DNA from: Fructobacillus evanidus
GTDB taxonomy: Bacteria; Bacillota; Bacilli; Lactobacillales; Lactobacillaceae
Assembly: GCF_963580165.1 (NCBI RefSeq)
Contig: NZ_CAUZLM010000011.1
Coordinates: 1-40,056 of the forward strand
Direction: 5' to 3'
Length of the DNA stretch: 40,056 bases
The notes beneath the pieces are model-generated. The model made no database searches and was not told the origin of the DNA. It saw only the letters and a program-made list of their open reading frames with translations. How positions within the stretch are numbered: the first letter of the stretch is position 1; each line of letters starts with the position of its first letter. Shown one piece after another: positions 16,479 through 25,703 of this stretch. The position numbers were made by a program, and so were the translations under genes.

Positions 16479-17075
16479 ATGGCAACAGATCAAATTATTT
16501 TCCGTCCAGCAACAGCAGCCGATGCGGCCGAATTATTAGCGATTTATGCGCCCTACATTCGAGAAACAGCCATCACCTTTGAGTACGATGTACCGACGGT
16601 TGCTGAGTTTCAAGCACGGATTGAAACAACGTTAAAGACGCATCCATACATCGTGGCCGTTTTGGATGGCGTGATTTTGGGTTATGCTTATACGAGTCCG
16701 ATGGGTTCACGCCAAGCCTATGCCTGGTCGGTTGAAACCTCAATTTATATTCGCCAGGATGAGCGTCACCATGGTTTAGGGAAGCGCCTGTACAAAATTA
16801 TTGAGCAAATTTCTCGTGATCAAAACATTATCAATGTGAATGCCTGCATCGCCGTGCCAAAGGTCGATGATGAACATCTGACATCAAATAGTCGTGATTT
16901 TCATGAGCATATGGGTTACCGCTATGTTGGCGCCTTTGACCGGATTGGCTATAAGTTTGATACTTGGTACGACTTGGTCTGGATGCAAAAGGCAGTTGCG
17001 GATTATCCAGTAGAGCCAAAGCCGGTGGTGAGCTTTGCCGATTTATTAAAAGATGGTTATCAAATTACTGAATAA
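16479..17075 (+). CDS. GNAT-family N-acetyltransferase, phosphinothricin acetyltransferase-like
   Basis: A 198-residue cytoplasmic acetyl-CoA-dependent transferase. The N-terminus IIFRPATAADAAELLAIYAPYIRETAITFEY is typical of the PAT/MnaT group. The acetyl-CoA site is ERHHGLGKRLYK (R/QxxGxG/A). VNACIAVP and FHEHMGYRYVGAFDRIGYKFDTWYDLVWMQK complete the fold. The natural substrate is unknown; related enzymes acetylate amino-acid analogues. The tail after about residue 170 is a family extension. AGGATGAGG precedes the ATG. It sits between the rlmCD terminator and mutS, probably with its own promoter. Confidence 0.9.
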   Translation: MATDQIIFRPATAADAAELLAIYAPYIRETAITFEYDVPTVAEFQARIETTLKTHPYIVAVLDGVILGYAYTSPMGSRQAYAWSVETSIYIRQDERHHGLGKRLYKIIEQISRDQNIINVNACIAVPKVDDEHLTSNSRDFHEHMGYRYVGAFDRIGYKFDTWYDLVWMQKAVADYPVEPKPVVSFADLLKDGYQITE

Positions 17076-17168
17076 AAGAAGTCTTTTGTCAATCTGACTC
17101 GTCAAATGGCAGTGAAAGGCAAGAACAACGGTAACATCGCTTAAAAACTGTTAAGAGGAGGGCCATTT

Positions 17169-19904
17169 ATGGCGACAAAAGAACCAACCCCGATGATGGT
17201 GCAGTACCATCAAATTAAAGAACAATACCCCGACGCCTTCGTGTTTTACCGAATGGGCGATTTTTATGAGCTATTTGAAGATGATGCGATTAAAGGAGCT
17301 AAAATTCTTGAGTTAACGTTAACAGCACGGAATAAAAATTCGGCTGAACCAATTCCAATGGCTGGGATTCCTCACCATGCTGTGTCAGCCTATATCGACA
17401 TTTTGGTTGATGCTGGTCATAAGGTGGCCATTGTCGAGCAAATGGAAGATCCGGCAACAGCTAAGGGGATGGTTAAACGTGATGTTGTCCAGTTAATTAC
17501 GCCGGGGACGAAGCTCTCCTCAAAGAATGGGGATGGCAAGGATAATAACTTTTTGGCTGCTGTGGTGGCAACCGGATCACGTCCGGGGGATGCCGACCAG
17601 GCAGCTTTTGCCTTGTCTTATATCGACCTTTCAACCGGTGAACTGAAGGCAACGGAATTGATGGATGAGAGCGCCGTTTTAGATGAATTAGGCGCTTTGG
17701 AGGTGAAGGAAGTCGTCTTAGCAAAAGAGGGCGATTTTTCAACTCCAGCATTGGCGGATGCCATTGGCGAAAAGGGACTGGTCGTTTCCTATCAGGGACC
17801 CGTTCAGCCTTCCGCTACGATTACTTATTTAACGAAAGATTTAAAAAATACGGCGAAGCAGACGGTTACTGGGCTACTTCTTCAGTACCTATTTGATACG
17901 CAAAAGCGGTCTTTGGACCACATTATGCCGGTTCAAACATATGAGCGCCAGGCCTATTTGGTGTTTAACCAGGTAACACGGGTCAACCTGGACTTGGTTG
18001 AAAACGCGCGGACCAAGCAAAAGGCTGGATCTCTTTTTGCGCTCTTAGACCAGACGAAGACGGCCATGGGTGGTCGGCTGTTGAAGCAGTGGCTGATTAA
18101 GCCTTTGAAGGATTTAGAGAAGATTCAGGCTCGGCAGGATGCTGTGGCTGCTTTTAAGGATGACTTTTTCACCCGGGGAACGGTCCAGGAGCAATTAAAG
18201 TACGTTTATGACTTGGAACGTTTGGCCGCTAAAGCTGCTTTAGGGACCATTAATGCCCGTGATTTGGTGCAATTAAAGCGCTCACTTCAGGCAGTACCGG
18301 ACATGCAGGCTGCCTTGAAGGCTGACCATGTTAACCCAATCTTGCAGGCTGCTGGTGAAGAAATCGACCCATTACTTGATTTGGCGAGCCTGATTGACCA
18401 AGCCATTGTCCCTGAGCCACCAATTTCAGTTCGTGATGGCGATTTAATCAAGCCGGGTTATGATGATTTGGTTGATTCTTACAACCAGGCCTTGGCCGAT
18501 AACCAAGATTGGTTAGCAGCTTATCAAAAGCAAGAACAAGAAGCGACTGGCATTTCGACTTTAAAGGTCAAGTACAACAAAAACTTTGGTTACTTTATCG
18601 AAGTGACCAAGGTGAACCTCGACAAATTAGAAGAGGGACGTTACCATCGCAAGCAGACATTGACGAATGCGGAGCGGTTTACCACGCCCGAATTGAAGGA
18701 ACACGAGGACCTGATTTTTGCAGCGCAGACAAAACGCTTTGACCGTGAATATGATTTATTCTTGGCTATCCGCGCCAAGGTCAAGGAAGAAATCAGTCGC
18801 TTGCAGACATTAGCGCAAAAGATTGCCCGGCTTGATGTCTTGGCTGCCTTGGCTGATGTTGCTGAAAACCGTCATTTTACCAAGCCAGCGTTTAAAACAG
18901 ATGGCGACCGGGCATTAACGATTAAGCAGGGCCGCCATCCGGTGATTGAATCTCTCTTGGGACCCGGTGAATATGTTGCCAATGATGTCTTCTTTGACGA
19001 AAAAACCAAGATTCAACTGGTAACCGGACCGAATATGGCTGGTAAGTCAACGTACATGCGCCAGGTTGCCTTAATCGTGGTGTTGGCTCAAATGGGGGCC
19101 TTCGTGCCAGCCGATGAGGCGATTTTACCAATCTTTGATCAAATCTTTACCCGAATCGGGGCTAATGATGACCTTGTTAACGGTCGGTCAACCTTTATGG
19201 TTGAAATGGCCGAGGCAAACTTGGCGCTGCAAGGTGCAACCTCACAGTCACTGATTTTATTTGATGAATTAGGACGAGGTACGGCCACTTACGATGGAAT
19301 GGCTTTGGCACAGGCAATTATTGAGTACTTGGATCAAAATCTCCATGCGACAACGATTTTTGCTACCCACTATCATGAGTTAACGGCTTTGGCAGCTAGT
19401 CACCCGGCCATTCAAAACGTCCATGTTGGGGCGCAGCTAACAGACGATGGGACTTTGCACTTCTTACACCAGGTTCAGCCAGGAGCAGCCGACCGTTCTT
19501 ATGGAATCCAGGTAGCTGCCTTGGCAGGATTACCTAAGTCGCTCTTAACGAATGCCGAGTCGATTTTAAAGGCCTTGGAAACGCAGGGAGCGGGGCAAGT
19601 AGAAGGTGTTGAAGAGACGTCTTCTGTGAGTTCAAACGCTGCTGTTACTAGCACTGCTAGTCAGGCGGAGACAAGTGCTTCAACTGGGGCACTGCCAATT
19701 GGGGATGGTTTGGCACAAGACATTCCGCTCTTTGAGATTGCACCTGCTAAGGAAATGCCAGCACCAGTAGAAGTGGATTCAATTAATCCGGCTGACCAGA
19801 AAGCCCTTGATGAACTCGATCGGGTGAACCTTAACCAGTTGACTCCGTTGGCAGCCCTGAACTTGATTGCCAAATTACAGGAAATGAGGCAAGAAAATGA
19901 CTAA
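17169..19904 (+). CDS. mutS: DNA mismatch repair protein MutS
   Basis: Mismatch-recognition ATPase, 911 residues, longer than the usual 850-880. The N-terminal mismatch-binding domain has the intercalating FYRMGDFYELFEDDA motif near residue 25. Connector, lever and clamp domains follow. The ATPase carries Walker A GPNMAGKST at 620-628 and Walker B/signature LILFDELGRGTATYDGMA. A Ser/Thr/Ala-rich linker at about 800-850 explains the extra length, and a short C-terminal helix-rich tail (VDSINPADQKALDELDRVNLNQLTPLAALNLI, about 870-905) resembles a dimerisation segment. A strong GAGGAGG precedes the ATG. It overlaps mutL by 8 bases. Confidence 0.97.
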   Translation: MATKEPTPMMVQYHQIKEQYPDAFVFYRMGDFYELFEDDAIKGAKILELTLTARNKNSAEPIPMAGIPHHAVSAYIDILVDAGHKVAIVEQMEDPATAKGMVKRDVVQLITPGTKLSSKNGDGKDNNFLAAVVATGSRPGDADQAAFALSYIDLSTGELKATELMDESAVLDELGALEVKEVVLAKEGDFSTPALADAIGEKGLVVSYQGPVQPSATITYLTKDLKNTAKQTVTGLLLQYLFDTQKRSLDHIMPVQTYERQAYLVFNQVTRVNLDLVENARTKQKAGSLFALLDQTKTAMGGRLLKQWLIKPLKDLEKIQARQDAVAAFKDDFFTRGTVQEQLKYVYDLERLAAKAALGTINARDLVQLKRSLQAVPDMQAALKADHVNPILQAAGEEIDPLLDLASLIDQAIVPEPPISVRDGDLIKPGYDDLVDSYNQALADNQDWLAAYQKQEQEATGISTLKVKYNKNFGYFIEVTKVNLDKLEEGRYHRKQTLTNAERFTTPELKEHEDLIFAAQTKRFDREYDLFLAIRAKVKEEISRLQTLAQKIARLDVLAALADVAENRHFTKPAFKTDGDRALTIKQGRHPVIESLLGPGEYVANDVFFDEKTKIQLVTGPNMAGKSTYMRQVALIVVLAQMGAFVPADEAILPIFDQIFTRIGANDDLVNGRSTFMVEMAEANLALQGATSQSLILFDELGRGTATYDGMALAQAIIEYLDQNLHATTIFATHYHELTALAASHPAIQNVHVGAQLTDDGTLHFLHQVQPGAADRSYGIQVAALAGLPKSLLTNAESILKALETQGAGQVEGVEETSSVSSNAAVTSTASQAETSASTGALPIGDGLAQDIPLFEIAPAKEMPAPVEVDSINPADQKALDELDRVNLNQLTPLAALNLIAKLQEMRQEND

Positions 19905-22020
19905 AATTCATGAACTGCCTGAATTATTGGCCAACCAAATTGCGGCCGGCGAGGTGATTGAACGTCCCGCTTCCGTGGTCAAAGAATTGGTTGAGAATGC
20001 CATTGATGCCAATGCAACTCAAGTAGAAGTTGTGATTGAAAATAGTGGCTTGGATTTAATTAAAGTAATCGACAACGGTCAGGGAATTGATCAAGAAGAA
20101 GTACCACTGGCCTTTGTTCGCCACGCGACTTCGAAAATACAAGACCGGCATGATTTGTTTAATATCATGACTTTGGGTTTCCGTGGTGAAGCCTTGCCAT
20201 CGATTGCGGCGGTTGCTGATGTCACTTTGCAGACCAGGACTCAGACAGCTGAAACTGGTTTTCTTTACCAGGTTAAAGGTGGCCAGGTGGCTCAAGAAGG
20301 GCCAACCGCCGGTCGCTTTGGGACTATTGTTGCCGTGCGTTCGCTGTTTTACAATACACCGGCTCGGCTAAAGTATTTGAAAAAGCCACAGACCGAGATG
20401 TCTCTGATGGTGGAAACCATCAACCACTTGGCCATGGCTTACCCAAATGTTGCCTTGACACTGAGTCATAATGGTAAGACTTTAGTGAGAACACCGGGTA
20501 ATGGCGATTTGCGGCAGGTCTTGGCAGTTGTCTATGACCGAAAAACGGCTGAAAAAATGGTTGCTTTTGAGGGCGCTTCTGATCATTTTAAGGTGAATGG
20601 CTACTTGTCCTTACCAGAACAGACCCGGTCTTCCCGGTCTTATTTTGCCGTTTTGGTAAATCACCGTTTTGTCAAAAATTTCTCTGTTTCAAATGCGATT
20701 AGTACAGGTTATGGTTCAAAATTGATGGTTGGCCGTTTTCCAATTGGTGCTATTAATATTGAGTTGGACCCACTGTTGGTTGATGTCAATGTTCACCCTC
20801 AGAAGGCCGAGATTCGTTTGAGTGAAGAGGGGGAGCTGACGGAGCTGATTACGCAGGTCATTGCCGACCGACTGCGTGGTGAAAACCTGATTCCTGCTGC
20901 ACTCGATAACTTGGGGCAGGGTGAGACAGAGGAAAGTTCGGGTGCAGCGGCAGATGAGCCGACCGTTCCCGTGAAGAAGTCGGCCAAAGAGGTCCTTTCT
21001 GTTCCGGTTAAGGCTGACCGGGTGCTTGAGATTGATGACGAAAACCAACTAGCCGATGCGAAGGTTGCTGATTTTGCCAGCCGTTATGCCAAAGAAGAAT
21101 ACCGGCCGGCTTTTGCGGACGAAGATCAACCTCAGTCGAAGGTTGCTGAACCGTTAGCAACTTATCAGCAAGATACCGCTACTGACCAGCCAACTAGCGA
21201 TACTAAAGCGAATGGTGGCCTTTATGCCCATGCTGATACTGGTCTGGCCGCATTAGCCAGCCAGGCCATGGGTTTGGATCTTGATTCAAAGCAAAACGAT
21301 GGGCTGAGCGGGCAGCAAAATCAGGACCAGCCTAAAGTGGCTCCTAAGCCCGTTAACCAGGATTTGGATTTAAGTGATGAGAATAGCAAAAAGACAGGTT
21401 TTCCTAGTTTGGATTATATTGGCCAGATGCACGGCACCTTTCTCTTTGCCCAAGACCAGGACCATTTGTACTTAATTGACCAGCATGCTGCTCAAGAGCG
21501 CTTGAATTATGAGTATTATCGACGGGTGGTTGGCCAGGTAGGTGAGGATCAGCAGCAATTGCTGGCACCGATTACTCTGACCTATTCGACCGCTGATATG
21601 TTAAAGATTGCTGATTTTCATGAAATTTTTGAGCAGGTTGGCTTGCACTTGGAAGAATTTGGTCCGAATACGATTGCTTTGTATGAGCATCCAGCCTGGA
21701 TTTTAGCTGATCAGGCTGAAAGCACCATTGAAGAAATGATTGACTGGGTGCTTCATGATGGTAAGCTTACTGTAGCAGCCTTTCGTGAAAAGGCTGCGAT
21801 TATGATGTCTTGTAAGCGGGCGATTAAGGCCAATTGGCATATTTCAGATGAAGAAGCGAAGACGCTCTTACGTGATTTAGCACAAGCTGAAAATCCATAT
21901 AATTGCCCTCATGGTCGGCCAGTTTTGACTTCGTTTACTCTGAAGGAGATGGAGCGGATGTTTAAGCGTATTCAGGATTCACATGAATCGTGGCAGACGT
22001 ACGATACCCATCCATTTTAA
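19897..22020 (+). CDS. mutL: DNA mismatch repair protein MutL with endonuclease motif
   Basis: Couples MutS to downstream repair. The 707-residue protein has an N-terminal GHKL ATPase (ANQIAAGEVIERPASVVKELVENAIDA, DNGQGI, RHATSKI, GFRGEALPSIA). A long acidic, Gln/Asp-rich linker covers roughly 330-490. In the C-terminal domain, the endonuclease motif DQHA-x2-E-x4-E is intact (D528 to E539, DQHAAQERLNYE), with MMSCKRAIKA and CPHGRP as the partner zinc-site motifs. This indicates a nicking MutL, as expected in bacteria without MutH. The start lies inside the mutS end (8-base overlap). ruvA does not follow it, unlike in many lactobacilli. Confidence 0.97.
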   Translation: MTKIHELPELLANQIAAGEVIERPASVVKELVENAIDANATQVEVVIENSGLDLIKVIDNGQGIDQEEVPLAFVRHATSKIQDRHDLFNIMTLGFRGEALPSIAAVADVTLQTRTQTAETGFLYQVKGGQVAQEGPTAGRFGTIVAVRSLFYNTPARLKYLKKPQTEMSLMVETINHLAMAYPNVALTLSHNGKTLVRTPGNGDLRQVLAVVYDRKTAEKMVAFEGASDHFKVNGYLSLPEQTRSSRSYFAVLVNHRFVKNFSVSNAISTGYGSKLMVGRFPIGAINIELDPLLVDVNVHPQKAEIRLSEEGELTELITQVIADRLRGENLIPAALDNLGQGETEESSGAAADEPTVPVKKSAKEVLSVPVKADRVLEIDDENQLADAKVADFASRYAKEEYRPAFADEDQPQSKVAEPLATYQQDTATDQPTSDTKANGGLYAHADTGLAALASQAMGLDLDSKQNDGLSGQQNQDQPKVAPKPVNQDLDLSDENSKKTGFPSLDYIGQMHGTFLFAQDQDHLYLIDQHAAQERLNYEYYRRVVGQVGEDQQQLLAPITLTYSTADMLKIADFHEIFEQVGLHLEEFGPNTIALYEHPAWILADQAESTIEEMIDWVLHDGKLTVAAFREKAAIMMSCKRAIKANWHISDEEAKTLLRDLAQAENPYNCPHGRPVLTSFTLKEMERMFKRIQDSHESWQTYDTHPF

Positions 22021-22057
22021 GCTGGGTTTAGGCAATATTTATGATGAACTTTTTAAT

Positions 22058-22079
22058 TCGGGCGCATAATTTCGCCCGA
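22058..22079 (+). terminator. GC-rich hairpin after mutL, possible weak terminator
   Basis: TCGGGCG / CGCCCGA form a 7-bp stem with an 8-base loop, 38 bases past the mutL stop. No T-run follows directly, so it may only be a 3'-end stabiliser or attenuator. Confidence 0.4.
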
Positions 22080-22105
22080 CTAGCCGTATTTTCAAAGGAA
22101 AATTA

Positions 22106-22591
22106 ATGAACTATAACGATACAATAATTCGGTTGCGCTATGCCCTTAATTTATCTAATCAAGATGTCATTCGACTTTTTGCCATGGGTGGCGTCAAAAT
22201 TACGCAAAAGGATTTAGACCGAATTTTGACCAAACAAGAAGATGATAGTCAACCAGATCAGGCACTTTCGGCTCATGATTTGGAGGCTTTTTTGAATGGC
22301 TTGGTGATTGATAAGCGTGGTGAACGCCTGTACAAAGATGGGCAAGTAGTGCCACCTACCTTTGATATGACCAAGGCTGATTTGGTCAATAATGTTGCCA
22401 TCAAGAAAATCAAAATTGCCATGGCCTACACATCGGATGATTTGCAACAATTATTGGCATTGGCAGGGGCGAAGGTCTCAAATGGTGAATTATCGGCGAT
22501 ATTGCGTCGCCCTGACCACCGGAATTACCGACCAGCTGGCGATCGTTATTTACGCAAGCTGCTAGCAGGAATGGGCAAGAAGTACCGTTAA
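22106..22591 (+). CDS. DUF1456 family protein (YehS-like)
   Basis: A 161-residue cytoplasmic protein of the DUF1456 family, function unknown. It shows the two-fold internal repeat of the family: NDTIIRLRYALNLSNQDVIRLFAMGGVKITQKDLDRIL in the first half and KKIKIAMAYTSDDLQQLLALAGAKVSNGELSAILRR in the second (each unit about 40-50 residues), with LEAFLNGLVIDKRG between them. AAAGGA lies 5 bases before the ATG. It is followed by a good terminator, so it may be the last gene of the mutSL unit or a separate one. Confidence 0.85.
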   Translation: MNYNDTIIRLRYALNLSNQDVIRLFAMGGVKITQKDLDRILTKQEDDSQPDQALSAHDLEAFLNGLVIDKRGERLYKDGQVVPPTFDMTKADLVNNVAIKKIKIAMAYTSDDLQQLLALAGAKVSNGELSAILRRPDHRNYRPAGDRYLRKLLAGMGKKYR

Positions 22592-22628
22592 GGTGATTTT
22601 TTGTCCGAATAGCTGAAACGAATTCAAG

Positions 22629-22657
22629 AAAGACGGTGCTCTTGCGCCGTCTTTTTT
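22629..22657 (+). terminator. Terminator after the DUF1456 gene
   Basis: An 11-bp stem AAAGACGGTGC / GCGCCGTCTTT (one wobble) with a TCTT loop runs into a T-tract. Confidence 0.9.
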
Positions 22658-22680
22658 CTTCCTATGAAAACGGTAAAGTT

Positions 22681-22689
22681 TGGTATGAT
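22681..22689 (+). promoter_or_regulatory. Extended -10 promoter for murB and the operon behind it
   Basis: TGG-TATGAT is a TGn-extended -10 box just downstream of the previous terminator and about 19 bases before the murB start. There is no recognisable -35 box. The leader would be very short. Confidence 0.65.
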
Positions 22690-22707
22690 AGAGAAGATAG
22701 GATACTA

Positions 22708-23598
22708 ATGGAGAATACTATGCAAATTGCCCAAGATTTAATACAAAAAGAGCAAGAAATTGCACCCTACGCCTATACTCAAGCTGGTGGCGTAGCGGAT
22801 TATTTGGCGATTCCAACTTCAATAGCTGAGTTGACCGCCTTGCTGGATTGGGCCAAGCACGAAAGCCTGCCGGTTCATGTTTTTGGTCGGCTGTCCAACT
22901 TGGTGGTTCGTTCTGGTGGTCTACGAGGTTTGGTGATTTTGATGACCGAACTCAAGGCCGTTCAGCAAGAAAATAATCAACTGCTAGCCCAGGCTGGCTG
23001 TGACATTATTTGGTTGGCTGCCTTAGCCCGTGATAAGTCCTTAACTGGATTGGAATGGTCGGCTGGGATTCCCGGCTCCGTTGGTGGGGCGGTCTTCATG
23101 AACGCCGGTGCTTATGGTGGGCAAGCCGATATGGTCGTTTCCTCTGTATTAGCAGTGATGCCTGATTTAAGCTTAAAGACTTTTACAAAGGATGAATTAG
23201 AGTTTGGCTACCGTCATTCTGTTTTTCAGGAAAACGGCGGGGTTATCGTCCAGGCAACCTTTGACCTGGCATCTGGTGACCAACAGGCTATTCAAGAAAA
23301 AATGGATCAGGTTAACCTTGCCCGTGCCAACAAGCAACCCTTGTCATGGCCATCGAATGGTTCCGTCTTTAAGAGACCAACTGGCTACTTCGCTGGTAAG
23401 TTGATTATGGATGCCGGATTGCAAGGTACACGTGTCGGTGGGGTTGAAGTATCGAAGAAGCATGCCGGTTTTATGGTCAACATGGATCAAGGAACGGGTA
23501 ATGACTACGAAGACTTAATTCACCTTGTTCAAGCAAAAGTTTTTGAGGAGTACCATGTTCGCCTAGAACCTGAAGTTCGTATTTTAGGAGATCGGTAG
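22708..23598 (+). CDS. murB: UDP-N-acetylenolpyruvoylglucosamine reductase
   Basis: FAD- and NADPH-dependent enzyme that makes UDP-MurNAc, the second committed step of peptidoglycan synthesis. With the start at ATG 22708 it has 296 residues, normal for type II MurB. AGGA (22699-22702) is 5 bases upstream; frames extending to 22636 would run back through the promoter and terminator and are rejected. Seen: YTQAGGVADYLAIP, LTGLEWSAGIPGSVGGAVFMNAGAYG, the catalytic Ser in FGYRHSVFQ, and the catalytic Glu in RLEPEVRILG. One FAD-loop segment reads FGRLSNLVVRSGG where GN[A/G]SN is usual. The antiporter gene follows after 3 bases. Confidence 0.95.
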   Translation: MENTMQIAQDLIQKEQEIAPYAYTQAGGVADYLAIPTSIAELTALLDWAKHESLPVHVFGRLSNLVVRSGGLRGLVILMTELKAVQQENNQLLAQAGCDIIWLAALARDKSLTGLEWSAGIPGSVGGAVFMNAGAYGGQADMVVSSVLAVMPDLSLKTFTKDELEFGYRHSVFQENGGVIVQATFDLASGDQQAIQEKMDQVNLARANKQPLSWPSNGSVFKRPTGYFAGKLIMDAGLQGTRVGGVEVSKKHAGFMVNMDQGTGNDYEDLIHLVQAKVFEEYHVRLEPEVRILGDR

Positions 23599-23601
23599 CC
23601 T

Positions 23602-25701
23602 ATGGATATCATTGAGTTAATGATTGTCTTAGTGATTGGTGTCGCCATCTCAAGCATCATCTCTCACTTTGTTCCAGCCGTCCCGATTTCACTGTTTCAA
23701 ATTGTGATTGGCTTTTTATTGGCCACGATTGGTGGCACCTATATCGAAGTCGATTCCCACTGGTTTATGATGCTTTTTGTGGCTCCGATTCTGTTTAACG
23801 ACGCCTGGCGCTTTCCAAAAAGGGAATTGTGGAAATTGCGGGTGCCAATTTTGATGAATGCCATTTGGCTCGTCTTAGTGACGACGATTTTGGGTGGCTG
23901 GTTGATTCATTTTTTGATTCCAGAATTACCGATTGCTGCTTCGCTGGCATTGGCAGCTGTGCTATCCCCAACGGATCCAATCGCGGTGCAAGCGATTGCC
24001 AAACGGGTTAAACTCCCTGAAAACCTCTTACATGTGGTGACAGGAGAGAGCCTGGTCAACGATGCGACCGGTTTGGTTTCGTTTAATACGGCTATCAAAG
24101 CAGTAGTAGCTGGGACTTTCTTATTAACGGATGCTTTGTTAAACTTTGCTTGGATGACCATGGCCGGGATTGTGACCGGCGTTATTATTGGGGCGCTGAT
24201 TATTTGGCTGCGGGATTCCGTCTCACGCTTTGGCTTAGCTGATGTTGTTTTCTATACAGTAATTACAATTTTGCTACCATTTATTATTTATTGGGTAGCT
24301 GAGTATCCCATGCACGCTTCTGGTTTGATTGCCGTTGTGACGGGTGGAATCACTGCCAAAATCTTAAATGACCGCCACGTTGGCCTTTTATCGGCCGAAG
24401 CAACGATTGTTTCGGTCCATGCTTGGGAGGTCTTAGTTTACGTCTTAAATGGCCTAATCTTTGTCTTACTTGGCGTCACCTTGCCAAATGCCTTGCACAA
24501 CATCTTAGAAGATACCAATATTTCCAACTTACAGGCACTGGCTTACGGCTTACTAGTCTGGTTTATTATCTTTTCTTTACGCGTGTTGTGGGCTTTGGCC
24601 ATTCAAATCGGTCAGAGGTTGCGGCATAAGGCGAAGGTAGTTTCCTTTAAATCAGCCATTGTATCGGGTTTGACAGGGGTTCGAGGTGCTGTTACGATGG
24701 CCGCAGTTTTGACTATTCCTGTGGTCACCTACAAAGGCGAGCTGTTTATTGGCCGTGATTTAATGATTTTTATTGCGGCGGTAGTGGTCATCTTTTCTTT
24801 GGTAGTGGCTTCTGTCATGCTACCAGTTGTGACGAAGCAGACAACGAAGCACGATTTCACTCAACCGGAAGGCGCAACGGAGGTTGATGATGATTTGCCG
24901 GAGGAACACCGGGCTGATTTATCAGAAGATCAGGCACGCCTCTGGATTATGCGAGTTGGCATTCAGGCCCTACGGGATGTGCAAAATAATCAAAATCGGC
25001 GAATTGTCCATGAACTAATCACTCGGCGGCAAAAAAAAGTCCGCCAATTACGACGGAAGCTTCATGAGGATGAGGACCAACATGATTTTGCCGCCGAGAA
25101 GGACTTGGAGTTACAGGAAGTCGCTTTGAAGGCGGAACGTAATCGCCTCCAACAATTGTTAGTTGATGAAGAAATTACGCCCATTACCTATTCTTTGCAA
25201 GATCGGCGTCTTGATCAAATTGAGGCTGATTTGGGAACAACTCGTGATTTCTTTGCTAATAAGCGATTAAAGTGGTTGTTGCGTCGTTTGGCCGTTAAGG
25301 TGCGAATTTGGCTGGCTGAAGAAGAAAATGATCGGGTGCAAGAAGAGGCCGACCATGCCACTCGTGAACTACTAAAGGCTGCGATTGCGGCCATCTCAGC
25401 ATATGTGGAGAAACAAGTTGGTGATACCGTGATGCAGCGCGTTTTACGGCAAGAAGCGTATAATTTAATTGTGATCTACCGTTTTCAAATTGAAAAGACC
25501 AAGGCGGTCTCGACATTTGATCAACAAGAAGAAGATGATCGCATGCGATTAGAGCTTGAATTAAAGGCACTAAATGCGGAACGAGATTTCACCCAGCAAC
25601 TCTATGAGCAAAAACGGATCTCACGGCAAACGAGTATCAATTTAAGACAAGTAATAAACTATGCGGAAACCAGAGTTTTGGTTGGCCGCAATGAGGAGTA
25701 G
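23602..25701 (+). CDS. CPA1-family Na+(K+)/H+ antiporter
   Basis: Integral membrane cation/proton exchanger of 699 residues. About 12 hydrophobic segments fill residues 1-410. The conserved CPA1 core is LAAVLSPTDPIAVQAIAKRVKLP (the TDP site) followed by VTGESLVNDATGLVSF (the ND site, near residue 155). GLTGVRGAVTMAA is a later family motif. The large C-terminal part (about 415-699) is highly charged, rich in Glu/Arg/Gln and probably helical and cytoplasmic, so regulatory. AGGAG precedes the ATG. The gene sits 3 bases after murB and 2 bases before cdaA, so it belongs to this operon. Ion preference is not predictable. Confidence 0.92.
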   Translation: MDIIELMIVLVIGVAISSIISHFVPAVPISLFQIVIGFLLATIGGTYIEVDSHWFMMLFVAPILFNDAWRFPKRELWKLRVPILMNAIWLVLVTTILGGWLIHFLIPELPIAASLALAAVLSPTDPIAVQAIAKRVKLPENLLHVVTGESLVNDATGLVSFNTAIKAVVAGTFLLTDALLNFAWMTMAGIVTGVIIGALIIWLRDSVSRFGLADVVFYTVITILLPFIIYWVAEYPMHASGLIAVVTGGITAKILNDRHVGLLSAEATIVSVHAWEVLVYVLNGLIFVLLGVTLPNALHNILEDTNISNLQALAYGLLVWFIIFSLRVLWALAIQIGQRLRHKAKVVSFKSAIVSGLTGVRGAVTMAAVLTIPVVTYKGELFIGRDLMIFIAAVVVIFSLVVASVMLPVVTKQTTKHDFTQPEGATEVDDDLPEEHRADLSEDQARLWIMRVGIQALRDVQNNQNRRIVHELITRRQKKVRQLRRKLHEDEDQHDFAAEKDLELQEVALKAERNRLQQLLVDEEITPITYSLQDRRLDQIEADLGTTRDFFANKRLKWLLRRLAVKVRIWLAEEENDRVQEEADHATRELLKAAIAAISAYVEKQVGDTVMQRVLRQEAYNLIVIYRFQIEKTKAVSTFDQQEEDDRMRLELELKALNAERDFTQQLYEQKRISRQTSINLRQVINYAETRVLVGRNEE

Positions 25702-25703
25702 AA

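Noticed and set aside
17105..17143. 12-codon ATG frame upstream of mutS
   Set aside because: Similar in size to the gatC and ffh leaders but has no Shine-Dalgarno and ends 25 bases before mutS, which has its own strong GAGGAGG.
22636..22707. Longer murB start with 24 extra residues
   Set aside because: This extension runs through the preceding terminator and the murB promoter; ATG 22708 has a proper ribosome site.
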